Assembly: GCF_030160635.1 (NCBI RefSeq)
Contig: NZ_BSOS01000025.1
Span: 1 to 61,732 of the forward strand
From: Acidocella aquatica
Lineage (GTDB): Bacteria; Pseudomonadota; Alphaproteobacteria; Acetobacterales; Acetobacteraceae
Direction of reading: 5' to 3'
Length of the DNA: 61,732 bases
Part shown: piece by piece, positions 26,335-33,504 of the stretch
Numbering within the stretch: position 1 is the first letter of the stretch
Layout: each line of letters opens with the position of its first letter
The notes under the pieces: model-generated
What the model was told of the DNA's origin: nothing
Seen by the model: only the letters and a program-made list of their open reading frames with translations
Databases searched by the model: none
Translations under genes and position numbers: made by a program

Positions 26335-26366
26335 CCGCCGGCGGATGTTGAAGCGACTGCCGGCGG
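26335..26366 (-). other. 5'-leader hairpin of the DndB-like mRNA
   Basis: CCGCCGGC (26335-26342) and GCCGGCGG (26359-26366) form a perfect 8-bp stem with a 16-nt loop. The hairpin starts at about the predicted +1 of the promoter at 26373-26402, so it would cap the 5' end of the mRNA, leaving the ribosome binding site free. A role in RNA stability or as a protein binding site is possible but unproven. Confidence 0.5.
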
Positions 26367-26372
26367 TGAGTA

Positions 26373-26417
26373 TTTATAGTTCCCCGTTGCGGGGAATGTC
26401 AATTTTCGTGCGGGGAA
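26373..26417 (-). promoter_or_regulatory. Promoter with palindromic operator for the DndB-like gene
   Basis: On the minus strand TTGACA (26402-26397) and TATAAA (26378-26373) are separated by 18 bp, a near-consensus sigma70 promoter. The spacer contains the palindrome TTCCCCGCAACGGGGAA (26380-26396, 7-bp arms). A further half-site TTCCCCG lies just upstream (26417-26411). This arrangement is typical of repressor control, and the DndB-like product itself is a candidate repressor. Confidence 0.75.
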
Positions 26418-26507
26418 TTTTACATTAACGTTTTGCAATGTTCTCGTGCAGCCTGACAGACCCAATTTGGAGAATTTTCCGTCCTCGTGGAGGTCGCCAT
26501 CGAAAGC

Positions 26508-26550
26508 TCGACTTTCTTGCACTTCACGTCTAGTATGACGCTTCGTCATA
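26508..26550 (+). promoter_or_regulatory. Promoter/operator of the antitoxin-toxin pair
   Basis: A perfect palindrome TATGACGCTTCGTCATA (26534-26550, 7-bp arms) lies 16 bp before the antitoxin ATG. A possible promoter is TCGACT (26508-26513), 17 bp, TAGTAT (26531-26536), so the palindrome would cover the -10 and start site. AbrB/MazE-type antitoxins normally bind such sites, alone or with toxin, to autoregulate. The -35 is weak. Confidence 0.6.
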
Positions 26551-26566
26551 CATCCGGAGCAACCCC

Positions 26567-26794
26567 ATGGACACCGTAACCGTACGCAAACAAGGCAACT
26601 CCGTCGGCGTGGCGATTCCGGCGGAGACGCGGGTGCGGATGGGGTTTGAGGTCGGGCAGGAGTTGACGCTGGTGGAGCTGGCGGATGGGATCAAGCTGGT
26701 AAAACGAAATCTGGCGCTGGAGAAGCAGCTGGCGGCGGCGCGGGAGGTTTTGCGCGAACAGGCTGATGCCCTGGCCGAGCTGGCGAAGCGGTGA
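26567..26794 (+). CDS. AbrB/MazE-type antitoxin
   Basis: A 75-residue protein with an N-terminal swapped-hairpin AbrB DNA-binding domain (VRKQGNSVGVAIPAE, then GFEVGQELTLVE) and a C-terminal charged helix (about residues 45-75) that would wrap and neutralise the toxin. GGAG lies about 9 nt upstream of the ATG. The toxin gene overlaps its stop by 4 nt (GTGA). It should bind the palindrome at 26534-26550. Confidence 0.85.
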   Translation: MDTVTVRKQGNSVGVAIPAETRVRMGFEVGQELTLVELADGIKLVKRNLALEKQLAAAREVLREQADALAELAKR

Positions 26795-27177
26795 GCGGCC
26801 CGGCGTTTTTGGAGCCGGATGCGGTTTTGTTTCTGCATGACCAGTCGATCCGCGAATATGGCGGGTATCATGGCCTGCGCGATGAGGCGTTGCTGAGCAG
26901 CGCGCTCAACCGGCCGGTGGACAAGTTTGGTTATGATCCGGCGGTGGACTGGACAGCGCTGGGGGCGGCGTATGCGTTCGGGATTGCGAAAAACCATGCG
27001 TTTCTGGATGGTAACAAGCGCACCGCCTGGGCGTGCTGCGTGCTTTTTTTGAAAATAAACGGCATCGAGCTGCAAGTTTTACCGCAAGACGCTGTCGAGG
27101 CTGTGGTCAGCCTGGCGACGGGTGGCATGAACGAGGGCACATTTGCAGTGTGGCTGCGGCTCAGAACGCGCTCATAA
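26791..27177 (+). CDS. doc: Doc-type toxin (Fic/Doc kinase family)
   Basis: A 128-residue Doc toxin. P1 Doc is a kinase that phosphorylates elongation factor Tu and stops translation. The active-site motif HAFLDGNKR is at residues 69-77 with catalytic H69 and all expected residues present. The start is GTG at 26791, overlapping the antitoxin stop, so expression depends on antitoxin translation. The usual partner of Doc is Phd; here the partner is an AbrB-type antitoxin, a known but less common pairing. Confidence 0.88.
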   Translation: MSGPAFLEPDAVLFLHDQSIREYGGYHGLRDEALLSSALNRPVDKFGYDPAVDWTALGAAYAFGIAKNHAFLDGNKRTAWACCVLFLKINGIELQVLPQDAVEAVVSLATGGMNEGTFAVWLRLRTRS

Positions 27178-27208
27178 AAAACGCCGCCAGGGCACCAAAA
27201 CGATAATC

Positions 27209-27223
27209 CGCCGCCAGGCGGCG
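27209..27223. terminator. Short GC hairpin between doc and GH17 genes
   Basis: CGCCGC and GCGGCG with a 3-nt loop lie midway between the convergent doc and GH17 genes. No U-tract follows in either direction, so it is only a tentative terminator. Confidence 0.3.
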
Positions 27224-27276
27224 CCGTTCACCCTGCCAATGGTCGAGTAATGCTATTTGCCGGCACCCCCTTGGCC

Positions 27277-28896
27277 TTACTTTAATTTCCCCTTGCGCAC
27301 GGCGCGTTTGCCTTCCTGCGCCAGGATGACCGGGGCCGCCATGACCAGCGCGGCGATGCTCCAGGCTACAAAGTCCAGGTTATTGCCACCTTCAATGAGG
27401 GTATCCAACACGGCGAATATGGCCAGGGTGTTGGCCGCGAGGATTTCCTCCCAGGAGATTTTCTGGGGTTTGTCGCGGGTCCAGAGGCGGATCGCGGCGG
27501 CGATGACCGGGATGATGAACACCGGCATCGGCGCATCGCGGTAGCGCCCGCCGAATACCAGCATGACCTCGAAGATGGCGGCGCTGGCCAGGAAGATGAA
27601 CCAGAGGGAATCATAGGTGAGCGCAAATTTTCCCCGGCGCAGGGCGGCCAGGGTTTGCGCGCCGGCGGCAACCGGCGGCAGGGCCGCGCCCGAGAGCACG
27701 GCGCCCGCGCGGCGGATGGCCAATACGGCGAAGGCGGCTTGCAGGGGCAGGTTAACCAGGGCGTCGAGACGCAGCCAGTTGTCATAGAGCATGGGCAGCG
27801 TGCCGATGCAGGCAATGGCGAAACCGTTGCCCAGCGCGAAGGCGGCCACGGCGAGGCGCAGATTTTTAAAGCCCGCGGCCCAAAACAGCAGGCAGCCGGA
27901 GAGTGCCGCGAGCAGAGCGTACCAGGGCCAGCCGGGATGTTCGACCACCGGGCCGTTGAGGGGGAATTTCTGGATGCGGTTGGTGTTCCAGATGCCCCAG
28001 TTAGCGCCGGCCACCCCCTCGTCCTCATATTTCCAGGGCTGGTCGAAGGCTTCGATCAGATTGTAGTCCACGCCCTCCTGGTTCGCCAGGGTGACGAATT
28101 TACGCAGGAAGACGGCCTCGTTTACACGCGAGGGCACGGCCGCACCACGCGCGCGGCCGCGCGAGGGCCAGCCGGTTTCACCGATGGAGATCTGCTTGCC
28201 GGGGAAGAGCGCCTTAAATTCATCGGTCGTGGATTTGATGCTGGCGATAGCAGCATCAACGCTCAGCGGCGTATTCTCCCAATAGGGGAGGAAGTGGATC
28301 ATCACGATGTTCACATGCGGGGCGACCTGGGGGAATTGTTTCCAGAAATCGGTAACATCGGCGTAGGCGACGGGTTGTTTCACCTGGGCACGGACGGCGT
28401 CGATATCGGCGATCAGGCCATCCACCGGAAGATCGCGGCGCAGCAGCACCTCATTGCCGACGACGACGCGGGTAACGGTGCTGGGGTAGGCGCTGGCCTC
28501 GGCGACGCCGGCCGCGATCTCCTTGGCATTATCCGCCGGGTTGGAACTGAGCCAGATGCCGAGCCAGACTTTAAGCCCCGCCTTTTGAGCCAAGCCCACA
28601 ATATCGGTGCCGTTGCGGATCGCGGCCAGCGTGGTGGGGAGCGTGCCTTCAACCGAGGAATAGGTGCGGATACCCTCGGCATGGGTGGCGACGAGCGCCA
28701 GGTCCTGAGAGATTTCCGCAGTGGTGGGGTAGGTTTTGTCCTGCGGCGATTGCCAGGAGCGGTAGGGCGCATAGGAAAGGGAGTTGAATTTTCCCGATGT
28801 CATGGTCACATCGCCGGCCTGGGGTTGATTCGGCGCCTTCCACAGGAGAAAGGTGAGAAGGCTCAGGGCCAGACAGGCGAAAAGAGATTTTTTCAT
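27277..28896 (-). CDS. Membrane-anchored GH17-family beta-1,3-glucan-active protein
   Basis: A 539-residue protein with an N-terminal hydrophobic anchor or signal (residues 4-19), a glycoside hydrolase family 17 domain (about 37-310) and a C-terminal half with roughly seven hydrophobic segments. GH17 catalytic residues appear as E149 in VVVGNEVLL (acid/base) and E240 in ISIGETGWPS (nucleophile). GH17 enzymes cleave or transglycosylate beta-1,3-glucans, and membrane-bound bacterial forms often sit next to glucan synthases, absent here. It may remodel a periplasmic glucan. The gene stands alone, convergent with doc and divergent from the CoA-binding gene 40 bp away. Confidence 0.82.
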   Translation of the reverse strand: MKKSLFACLALSLLTFLLWKAPNQPQAGDVTMTSGKFNSLSYAPYRSWQSPQDKTYPTTAEISQDLALVATHAEGIRTYSSVEGTLPTTLAAIRNGTDIVGLAQKAGLKVWLGIWLSSNPADNAKEIAAGVAEASAYPSTVTRVVVGNEVLLRRDLPVDGLIADIDAVRAQVKQPVAYADVTDFWKQFPQVAPHVNIVMIHFLPYWENTPLSVDAAIASIKSTTDEFKALFPGKQISIGETGWPSRGRARGAAVPSRVNEAVFLRKFVTLANQEGVDYNLIEAFDQPWKYEDEGVAGANWGIWNTNRIQKFPLNGPVVEHPGWPWYALLAALSGCLLFWAAGFKNLRLAVAAFALGNGFAIACIGTLPMLYDNWLRLDALVNLPLQAAFAVLAIRRAGAVLSGAALPPVAAGAQTLAALRRGKFALTYDSLWFIFLASAAIFEVMLVFGGRYRDAPMPVFIIPVIAAAIRLWTRDKPQKISWEEILAANTLAIFAVLDTLIEGGNNLDFVAWSIAALVMAAPVILAQEGKRAVRKGKLK

Positions 28897-28936
28897 GGCG
28901 CAGACTTAGCCGGAGCGCCGCAACTGGGGAAGAGAG

Positions 28937-29347
28937 ATGTCCGACGATACAATCCGCCAGATTTTGACCAGCACGAAGCGCATCGCGCTGGTGGGGGCTT
29001 CGGCCAAGCCGGAGCGCGCATCATACGAGGTGATGCGCTTTTTGCTGGGCCAGGGATACGATGTGACGCCGGTGAATCCCGGGCTGGCGGGGCGGGAGAT
29101 TTTGGGGCGCAAGGTGGCCGCCACGCTGGATGACGCGGCGCCGCTGGAGATGGTGGAGCTGTTTCGCAAGGCGGCGGACGTGGCAGCACCGGTGGAGGAT
29201 GCCATAAGGCTGGGGGCGAAGACGATATGGATGCAGCTGGGCATTGTGAACGAGGAGGTGGCGGCCAAGGCCCGCGCCGCCGGGCTGGCGGTGGTGATGA
29301 ACCGCTGTCCGGCGATCGATATCCCCCGGCTGGGGCTGCTGAAATAG
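28937..29347 (+). CDS. CoA-binding domain protein (YccU family)
   Basis: A 136-residue single-domain Rossmann-fold CoA-binding protein. The motif ALVGASAKPERASYEVMRFL and the later VVMNRCPAIDIPRL are typical of the YccU family, whose function is unknown. The start is preceded by GGGGAAGAGAG. It diverges from the GH17 gene with 40 bp between starts, so their promoters must overlap or lie in coding sequence. Confidence 0.88.
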   Translation: MSDDTIRQILTSTKRIALVGASAKPERASYEVMRFLLGQGYDVTPVNPGLAGREILGRKVAATLDDAAPLEMVELFRKAADVAAPVEDAIRLGAKTIWMQLGIVNEEVAAKARAAGLAVVMNRCPAIDIPRLGLLK

Positions 29348-29826
29348 ATGGCTTCACATGAAGCGGTTGTCTGATTTTTATTCTAACCAATTGTTTGGGT
29401 TGATTAATTTTTTACTTATCCCCAATTTGCGGGCGTTTGTGCCGAAAACGGAATGAATCGCCCCCGGTGGCGGCGGGCGGTGCTCCCGTTGACATACCCC
29501 ATTGATTCTGCCCCATTGTGTGAACGTGAATTTCGATTGCCGGCAATATCTCTCAGCCTCGGGTAAGGGTCATGAAGATTATGACATGTCACCGCAAAAA
29601 GTTTTTGACAGAGTTTGGCAATTTACGCAGAGTAATGCCTTGAAGAAATGCCCGCGCGGCGCGAGTTGGCCGGCTTTGGCGCGTTAAATGGCGGCAGGCG
29701 CAGCGGTGGCGGGTGAGTTGGTTTATCCGGGATTTCTGGCCGTCTCATCTGGCGGCCGTTCAACGCCGCTGGCGCTGCTGCACGACATTGAACAGCTCTG
29801 TTACATTCATCAGGAAGGATACTAAA
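29348..29826 (+). other. Intergenic region upstream of the amino-acid ABC operon
   Basis: About 480 bp with no convincing gene. A short open frame of 61 codons from 29502 lacks a good ribosome binding site and family resemblance. The first 130 bp are AT-rich. TTGACA occurs at 29489 and 29606 as possible -35 elements, but neither has a good -10 at 16-18 bp. The promoter of the importer operon should be here. AGGAAGGA at 29812-29819 is the ribosome binding site of the next gene. Confidence 0.45.
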
Positions 29827-30594
29827 ATGCGTCGTCGGCTTCTCCTCGGAATTTTCACCGCAGCACTTGCCTTGTCCGGTGGCGCGAAAGCCTCCTTCGC
29901 GGACAGCAAAGTGCTCGTCGTTGGCACGGATGTTTCCTTTATGCCATTTGAATTCAGCCAAAATGGAAAAACACAAGGATTTGATATCGATCTTTGGACC
30001 AAGGTTGCCAGTGATCTTGGCCTGCAGTTCAAATGGCAGCCGATGGACTTCAGCGGCATTATCCCCGCCCTGCAAACCAAAAATATTGACCTTGCGATAT
30101 CGGGCATAACCATCACACCGGCGCGGGCGCAGGTGATCGACTTCTCCGAACCCTATTATGCGAGCGGGCTGACGGCTGTTGTTGCCGAAAACGACAAGGC
30201 GATCACCTCGCCGGCCGGCCTCGCGGGCAAAAAGATCGGCGTTAAAACAGGCACCGCCACCGTCGATTGGGTGAAGACCAATGTGAAGGACGCTCAGATG
30301 GTGAGCTTCCCCAATATCGACGATGCCTTGCTGGCGCTGCAGGCGGGGCGGGTTGACGCTGTGATTCATGATACGCCGAATGTGATCTATTATGCCAACA
30401 CCGCCGGCAAGGGGCTGGTGCGGGTGCTGACGCCGCCGATGGAAAGCGGTGAGTATTACGGCATGGCCTTCCCGCAGGGCAGCCCGTTGATCCCTCAGAT
30501 CAATGCCGAGCTGTCGAAACTTTCGGCGAACGGGTTTTATAAGGCGACTTATATCAAATGGTTCGGGATCGCGCCGACGTTTGAGCCCAAATAA
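29827..30594 (+). CDS. Polar amino acid ABC importer, periplasmic binding protein
   Basis: A 255-residue binding protein of the glutamine/lysine-arginine-ornithine family. A signal peptide spans about residues 1-24 (cleavage near ASFA). The segments GTDVSFMPFEFSQNGKTQGF and GFDIDLW followed by DLAISGITITPARAQ are the classical bacterial SBP_bac_3 motifs. ATG 29827 is chosen for its AGGAAGGA ribosome binding site and the signal peptide. It is followed by a strong hairpin and then permease and ATPase genes, a complete three-gene importer with one permease. The exact amino acid is not predictable. Confidence 0.93.
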   Translation: MRRRLLLGIFTAALALSGGAKASFADSKVLVVGTDVSFMPFEFSQNGKTQGFDIDLWTKVASDLGLQFKWQPMDFSGIIPALQTKNIDLAISGITITPARAQVIDFSEPYYASGLTAVVAENDKAITSPAGLAGKKIGVKTGTATVDWVKTNVKDAQMVSFPNIDDALLALQAGRVDAVIHDTPNVIYYANTAGKGLVRVLTPPMESGEYYGMAFPQGSPLIPQINAELSKLSANGFYKATYIKWFGIAPTFEPK

Positions 30595-30602
30595 CACTTT
30601 GG

Positions 30603-30630
30603 CCGGACAGCCAGGCAACTGGCTGTCCGG
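30603..30630 (+). other. Intercistronic hairpin in the amino-acid ABC operon
   Basis: CCGGACAGCCAG and CTGGCTGTCCGG form a perfect 12-bp stem with loop GCAA, 8 nt after the binding-protein stop and about 40 nt before the permease start. Such hairpins protect the 3' end of binding-protein mRNA or partly terminate transcription, raising binding protein over membrane subunits. A short T-rich stretch occurs 24 nt later. Confidence 0.7.
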
Positions 30631-30669
30631 TTAATCTGGATTTAGTGTTTTTATCAGGGAAAAAGCCCA

Positions 30670-31326
30670 ATGTCCTTTGATTGGTCGGCTGTCATCGCGG
30701 CGTTTCCGCAGTTGCTGCAGGGGGCTGAACTCACCGTTTTTATCGCGGGCATCGGGTTGATCGCCGGTATATCAGTTGGTGTTCTGCTCGGCATGGTGCG
30801 CGCCTTTGGTCCGGCGCCGGTCAATGCCGCCGCACTGGTTTATGTCGCCTTTATCCGCGGCACACCCCTGATCGTGCAGATCATGTTCATTTATTTCGCC
30901 TTGCCGATTCTCATGCATATCAGGATTCAGGCCGTGCCCGCGGGGATTATCGCGATTGCCGTGAACTCCTCCGCCTATGTCGCCGAGATTGTCCGGGGCT
31001 CGCTGCTCTCAATCTCCAAGGGGCTGACGGAGGCCGGGTTGGCGATGGGGCTGCCATTTTGGAAGGTGCTGGTATTCATAACGGGGCCGCTGGCCTTCCG
31101 GCGGCTTATTCCGCCTTTGGGCAACCAGTGCATCACCAGCCTGAAGGATACCTCGCTGCTGCTGGTCATCGGCGTGAGTGAGCTGACGTTTACCGGCCAG
31201 GAAATTATTGCCGATAATTTCAGGGCTGTTGAAATATGGTCGGCGGTCGCGGTGATCTATTTTGTGATGCTCAGTGCCGTCGGGCTGTTCTGGCAGTATG
31301 TTGAAAGAAGGATGCCGATCCTATGA
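30670..31326 (+). CDS. Polar amino acid ABC importer, permease
   Basis: A 218-residue HisM/GlnP-type permease with about five transmembrane segments. The N-terminal GAELTVFIAGIGLIAGI and the EAA loop EAGLAMGLPFWKVL before the C-terminal segments are characteristic. It presumably works as a homodimer, since only one permease gene is present. It lies 75 nt after the binding-protein gene and 10 nt before the ATPase gene. Confidence 0.93.
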   Translation: MSFDWSAVIAAFPQLLQGAELTVFIAGIGLIAGISVGVLLGMVRAFGPAPVNAAALVYVAFIRGTPLIVQIMFIYFALPILMHIRIQAVPAGIIAIAVNSSAYVAEIVRGSLLSISKGLTEAGLAMGLPFWKVLVFITGPLAFRRLIPPLGNQCITSLKDTSLLLVIGVSELTFTGQEIIADNFRAVEIWSAVAVIYFVMLSAVGLFWQYVERRMPIL

Positions 31327-31336
31327 GGCCAGCCCC

Positions 31337-32065
31337 ATGAGCATCGTCAAATTCTCCAATGTTGAGAAAAGCTTTGGTCCGCACAAAATCTTCAACGGCA
31401 TAAACCTCGAGATCATGCCGCGTGAGGTGGTAGTTGTGATTGGCCCTTCAGGCTCGGGAAAATCGACGCTTTTGCGGTGCATTAACGCCCTTGAGTCCAT
31501 TGAGGGCGGCGATATCCGGGTGGATGGTTTCAGCGTGAAAGGCGGGCGCAACGATATCCGCAATATCCGCCTCGAGGCGGGGATGGTGTTTCAGCAGTTC
31601 AACCTGTTCCCGCAGATGACCGCGCTCGAAAATGTGATGTTCGGCCCAATGCGCGTGCGCAAGGCGACCCGGCGCGAGGCGCGCGAACTGGCGTTGGCCT
31701 TGCTGGAGAAGGTTGGCCTCTCGGAGCGCGCCAATCATTATCCCGCCGAACTGTCAGGCGGGCAGCAGCAGCGTGTCGCCATTGCGCGGGCGCTGGCCAT
31801 CCGCCCGAAGCTGATGCTGTTCGACGAGCCGACCTCGGCGCTGGACCCTGAATTGCGCCAGGAGGTGTTGAAGGTGATGCAGACGCTGGCGGAGGAGGGC
31901 ATGACCATGGTCATCGTGACGCATGAGATCGAGTTTGCCCGCAAGGCCGGAACGCGGCTGCTGTTCATGGAGGGCGGCAAGATCGTTCACGACGGCAAGC
32001 CCAATGAGCTGTTGCTCAGCCCGCCCAGCGAAAGGTTGCGCGATTTCCTGCAGCATGTCGTATAA
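31337..32065 (+). CDS. Polar amino acid ABC importer, ATPase
   Basis: A 242-residue GlnQ/HisP-type ATPase with Walker A GPSGSGKST, the Q-loop VFQQFNLFPQMT, signature LSGGQQQRVAIARAL and Walker B LMLFDEPTSALDPE. It completes the importer operon. The in-frame sequence before ATG 31337 lies inside the permease gene and is not homologous. The gene ends against a convergent Hsp70 gene with a hairpin between. Confidence 0.95.
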   Translation: MSIVKFSNVEKSFGPHKIFNGINLEIMPREVVVVIGPSGSGKSTLLRCINALESIEGGDIRVDGFSVKGGRNDIRNIRLEAGMVFQQFNLFPQMTALENVMFGPMRVRKATRREARELALALLEKVGLSERANHYPAELSGGQQQRVAIARALAIRPKLMLFDEPTSALDPELRQEVLKVMQTLAEEGMTMVIVTHEIEFARKAGTRLLFMEGGKIVHDGKPNELLLSPPSERLRDFLQHVV

Positions 32066-32070
32066 GGCAC

Positions 32071-32095
32071 GGCCAGACCTTGGGTAAGGTCAGGC
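32071..32095. terminator. Bidirectional hairpin between ABC ATPase and Hsp70 genes
   Basis: GGCC-A-GACCTT and AAGGTC-A-GGCC form a hairpin with a GGGT loop and a single A/A mismatch in the 25-bp gap between convergent genes. It overlaps the last bases of the Hsp70 gene. No long U-tract is present, so efficiency is uncertain. Confidence 0.5.
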
Positions 32096-33358
32096 CGCGG
32101 CGGCCATCCGGTCGCGGCCGATCAGCGCCAGCCCTTCGGCCACCGAGACGAATTCACCGCCCGCCGAGATGCGCTGCGTACCGAAACGCTCGGTGAAAAT
32201 GCGCCGCACCGCCGGGACAAACGATGTACCGCCGGTGAGGAAGACGCGGTCGACCTCCTCAACCGTGACCCCCGCGCGCTCCAGCGCCTGATCGACGGTT
32301 GCGGCCAGGCGCTGGACATCAGGGGCGATCCAGGATTCGAAATCAGCGCGGGAGATTTCACGCTCGATCACCAGTTTCTCATGCTCGAAGCGCAACAGCG
32401 CCGTTGGCGCTTTGGAAAGCTGGGCTTTTAGCGCGCTGACAGTCTGGTAGAGCTGATAACCGGCTTCATCGCGCACCAGGGCGATGAGGTTGCGCAGCCG
32501 CGAGGGGTCGGCGCTGGCGCGGGCGACTTCCTCGATGTCGCGCAGGATGCGGGGCGTGCGCATGAGCGAGAGGCGATGCCAGCGCGCGAAGCCGGTGAAA
32601 TATTCGACAGGCACCGGCAGGTCGGTGCCCATGACCTTATAGGTGCCGCCCTTACCGAGCAGCGGGGAGACCACGTTGTCGATGATACGGTAGTCGAACG
32701 TGTCACCCGCGATGCCGATGCCGCTGTGGCCAAGCGAGACCACCGGATGCGCGGCGCCGGGGGTGAAGCGGAGGAGCGAAAAATCGCTGGTGCCGCCGCC
32801 AAAATCACCCACCAGCACGGTGGCGGGGGCGGAGAGGCCGCGCGTGAAGCGATAACCGGCGGCCTGGGGTTCAAGCGCCACGTCGATCGCGGGGAAACCG
32901 GCGGCGGCGTAGCTGGCGCGCAGGCGGGCCTCGCCGAAATCGTCATCGGCGAAATCTCCGGCGAAGCGCACGGGCCGCCCGGCGGTGATATGCGCGCCGG
33001 CATGGCCGGTGCCGAGCAACGCGCGCAGAAACAGCGAGACCATCTGCTCCAGGGTGAAGATGCGGCCAAAAATATTGGTCTGGGTGAAACTGTGCTGGGC
33101 GAGATAGGTTTTCATCGACATAATCAACCGGCTGTCGAGCGGGTCATCCAGATAGGCCTCGATGGCCTTCGGCCCGGCGGCATGGTGCATATGGCTGCGG
33201 CCGTTGGATTGTTCGCTCCAGAAGCACAGCACCGTGCGAAAAACGTCAAACTCCGCCGCGCCAAGGGCGAAGCGCCGGGTCTGCACGCTGCCATCGGGCG
33301 AGAGCACGGCCACCACGCTGTTGGTGGTGCCAAAATCAATACCGATCAGCTTTGTCAT
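32090..33358 (-). CDS. Short Hsp70-family (YegD-like) protein
   Basis: A 422-residue protein with the Hsp70 nucleotide-binding fold: phosphate-1 motif GIDFGTTNSVVAVL at the N-terminus, phosphate-2 motif VGDFGGGTSDFSLLRF, and the adenosine motif VFLTGGTSFVPAVRRIF. The substrate-binding domain and lid of DnaK are missing, as in E. coli YegD, so it is an ATPase-like chaperone relative of unknown function. No GrpE or DnaJ gene is nearby. It diverges from the tripartite RND operon with 146 bp between them. Confidence 0.85.
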   Translation of the reverse strand: MTKLIGIDFGTTNSVVAVLSPDGSVQTRRFALGAAEFDVFRTVLCFWSEQSNGRSHMHHAAGPKAIEAYLDDPLDSRLIMSMKTYLAQHSFTQTNIFGRIFTLEQMVSLFLRALLGTGHAGAHITAGRPVRFAGDFADDDFGEARLRASYAAAGFPAIDVALEPQAAGYRFTRGLSAPATVLVGDFGGGTSDFSLLRFTPGAAHPVVSLGHSGIGIAGDTFDYRIIDNVVSPLLGKGGTYKVMGTDLPVPVEYFTGFARWHRLSLMRTPRILRDIEEVARASADPSRLRNLIALVRDEAGYQLYQTVSALKAQLSKAPTALLRFEHEKLVIEREISRADFESWIAPDVQRLAATVDQALERAGVTVEEVDRVFLTGGTSFVPAVRRIFTERFGTQRISAGGEFVSVAEGLALIGRDRMAAAA

Positions 33359-33504
33359 TCACACGCCCAGTTTTCAAGGAGAAGGGCTTCAAGCGCAGAC
33401 CGTGCGGCGGCGCAAGGGCCGGGCTGGATGACAGTTCCGTCATAAGTGACAAGCGCGCGGGGGGTGGGTTAGGGTGGGTGAGAACCTTGAGGCATACTGA
33501 CCAT

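Noticed and set aside
25047-27223. Attachment sites or insertion-sequence ends around the DndB-like/TA island
   Set aside because: I looked for direct repeats, tRNA fragments and transposase genes at the borders and saw none; the inverted repeat at 25047 fits a terminator better.
27655-29133. Long rightward open frame through the GH17 gene and into the CoA-binding gene
   Set aside because: It is antisense to the GH17 gene over most of its length and has no recognisable domain.
29502-29687. 61-codon frame in the gap before the amino-acid ABC operon
   Set aside because: No ribosome binding site, no recognisable sequence features, and it ends well before the operon; chance frame in a regulatory gap.
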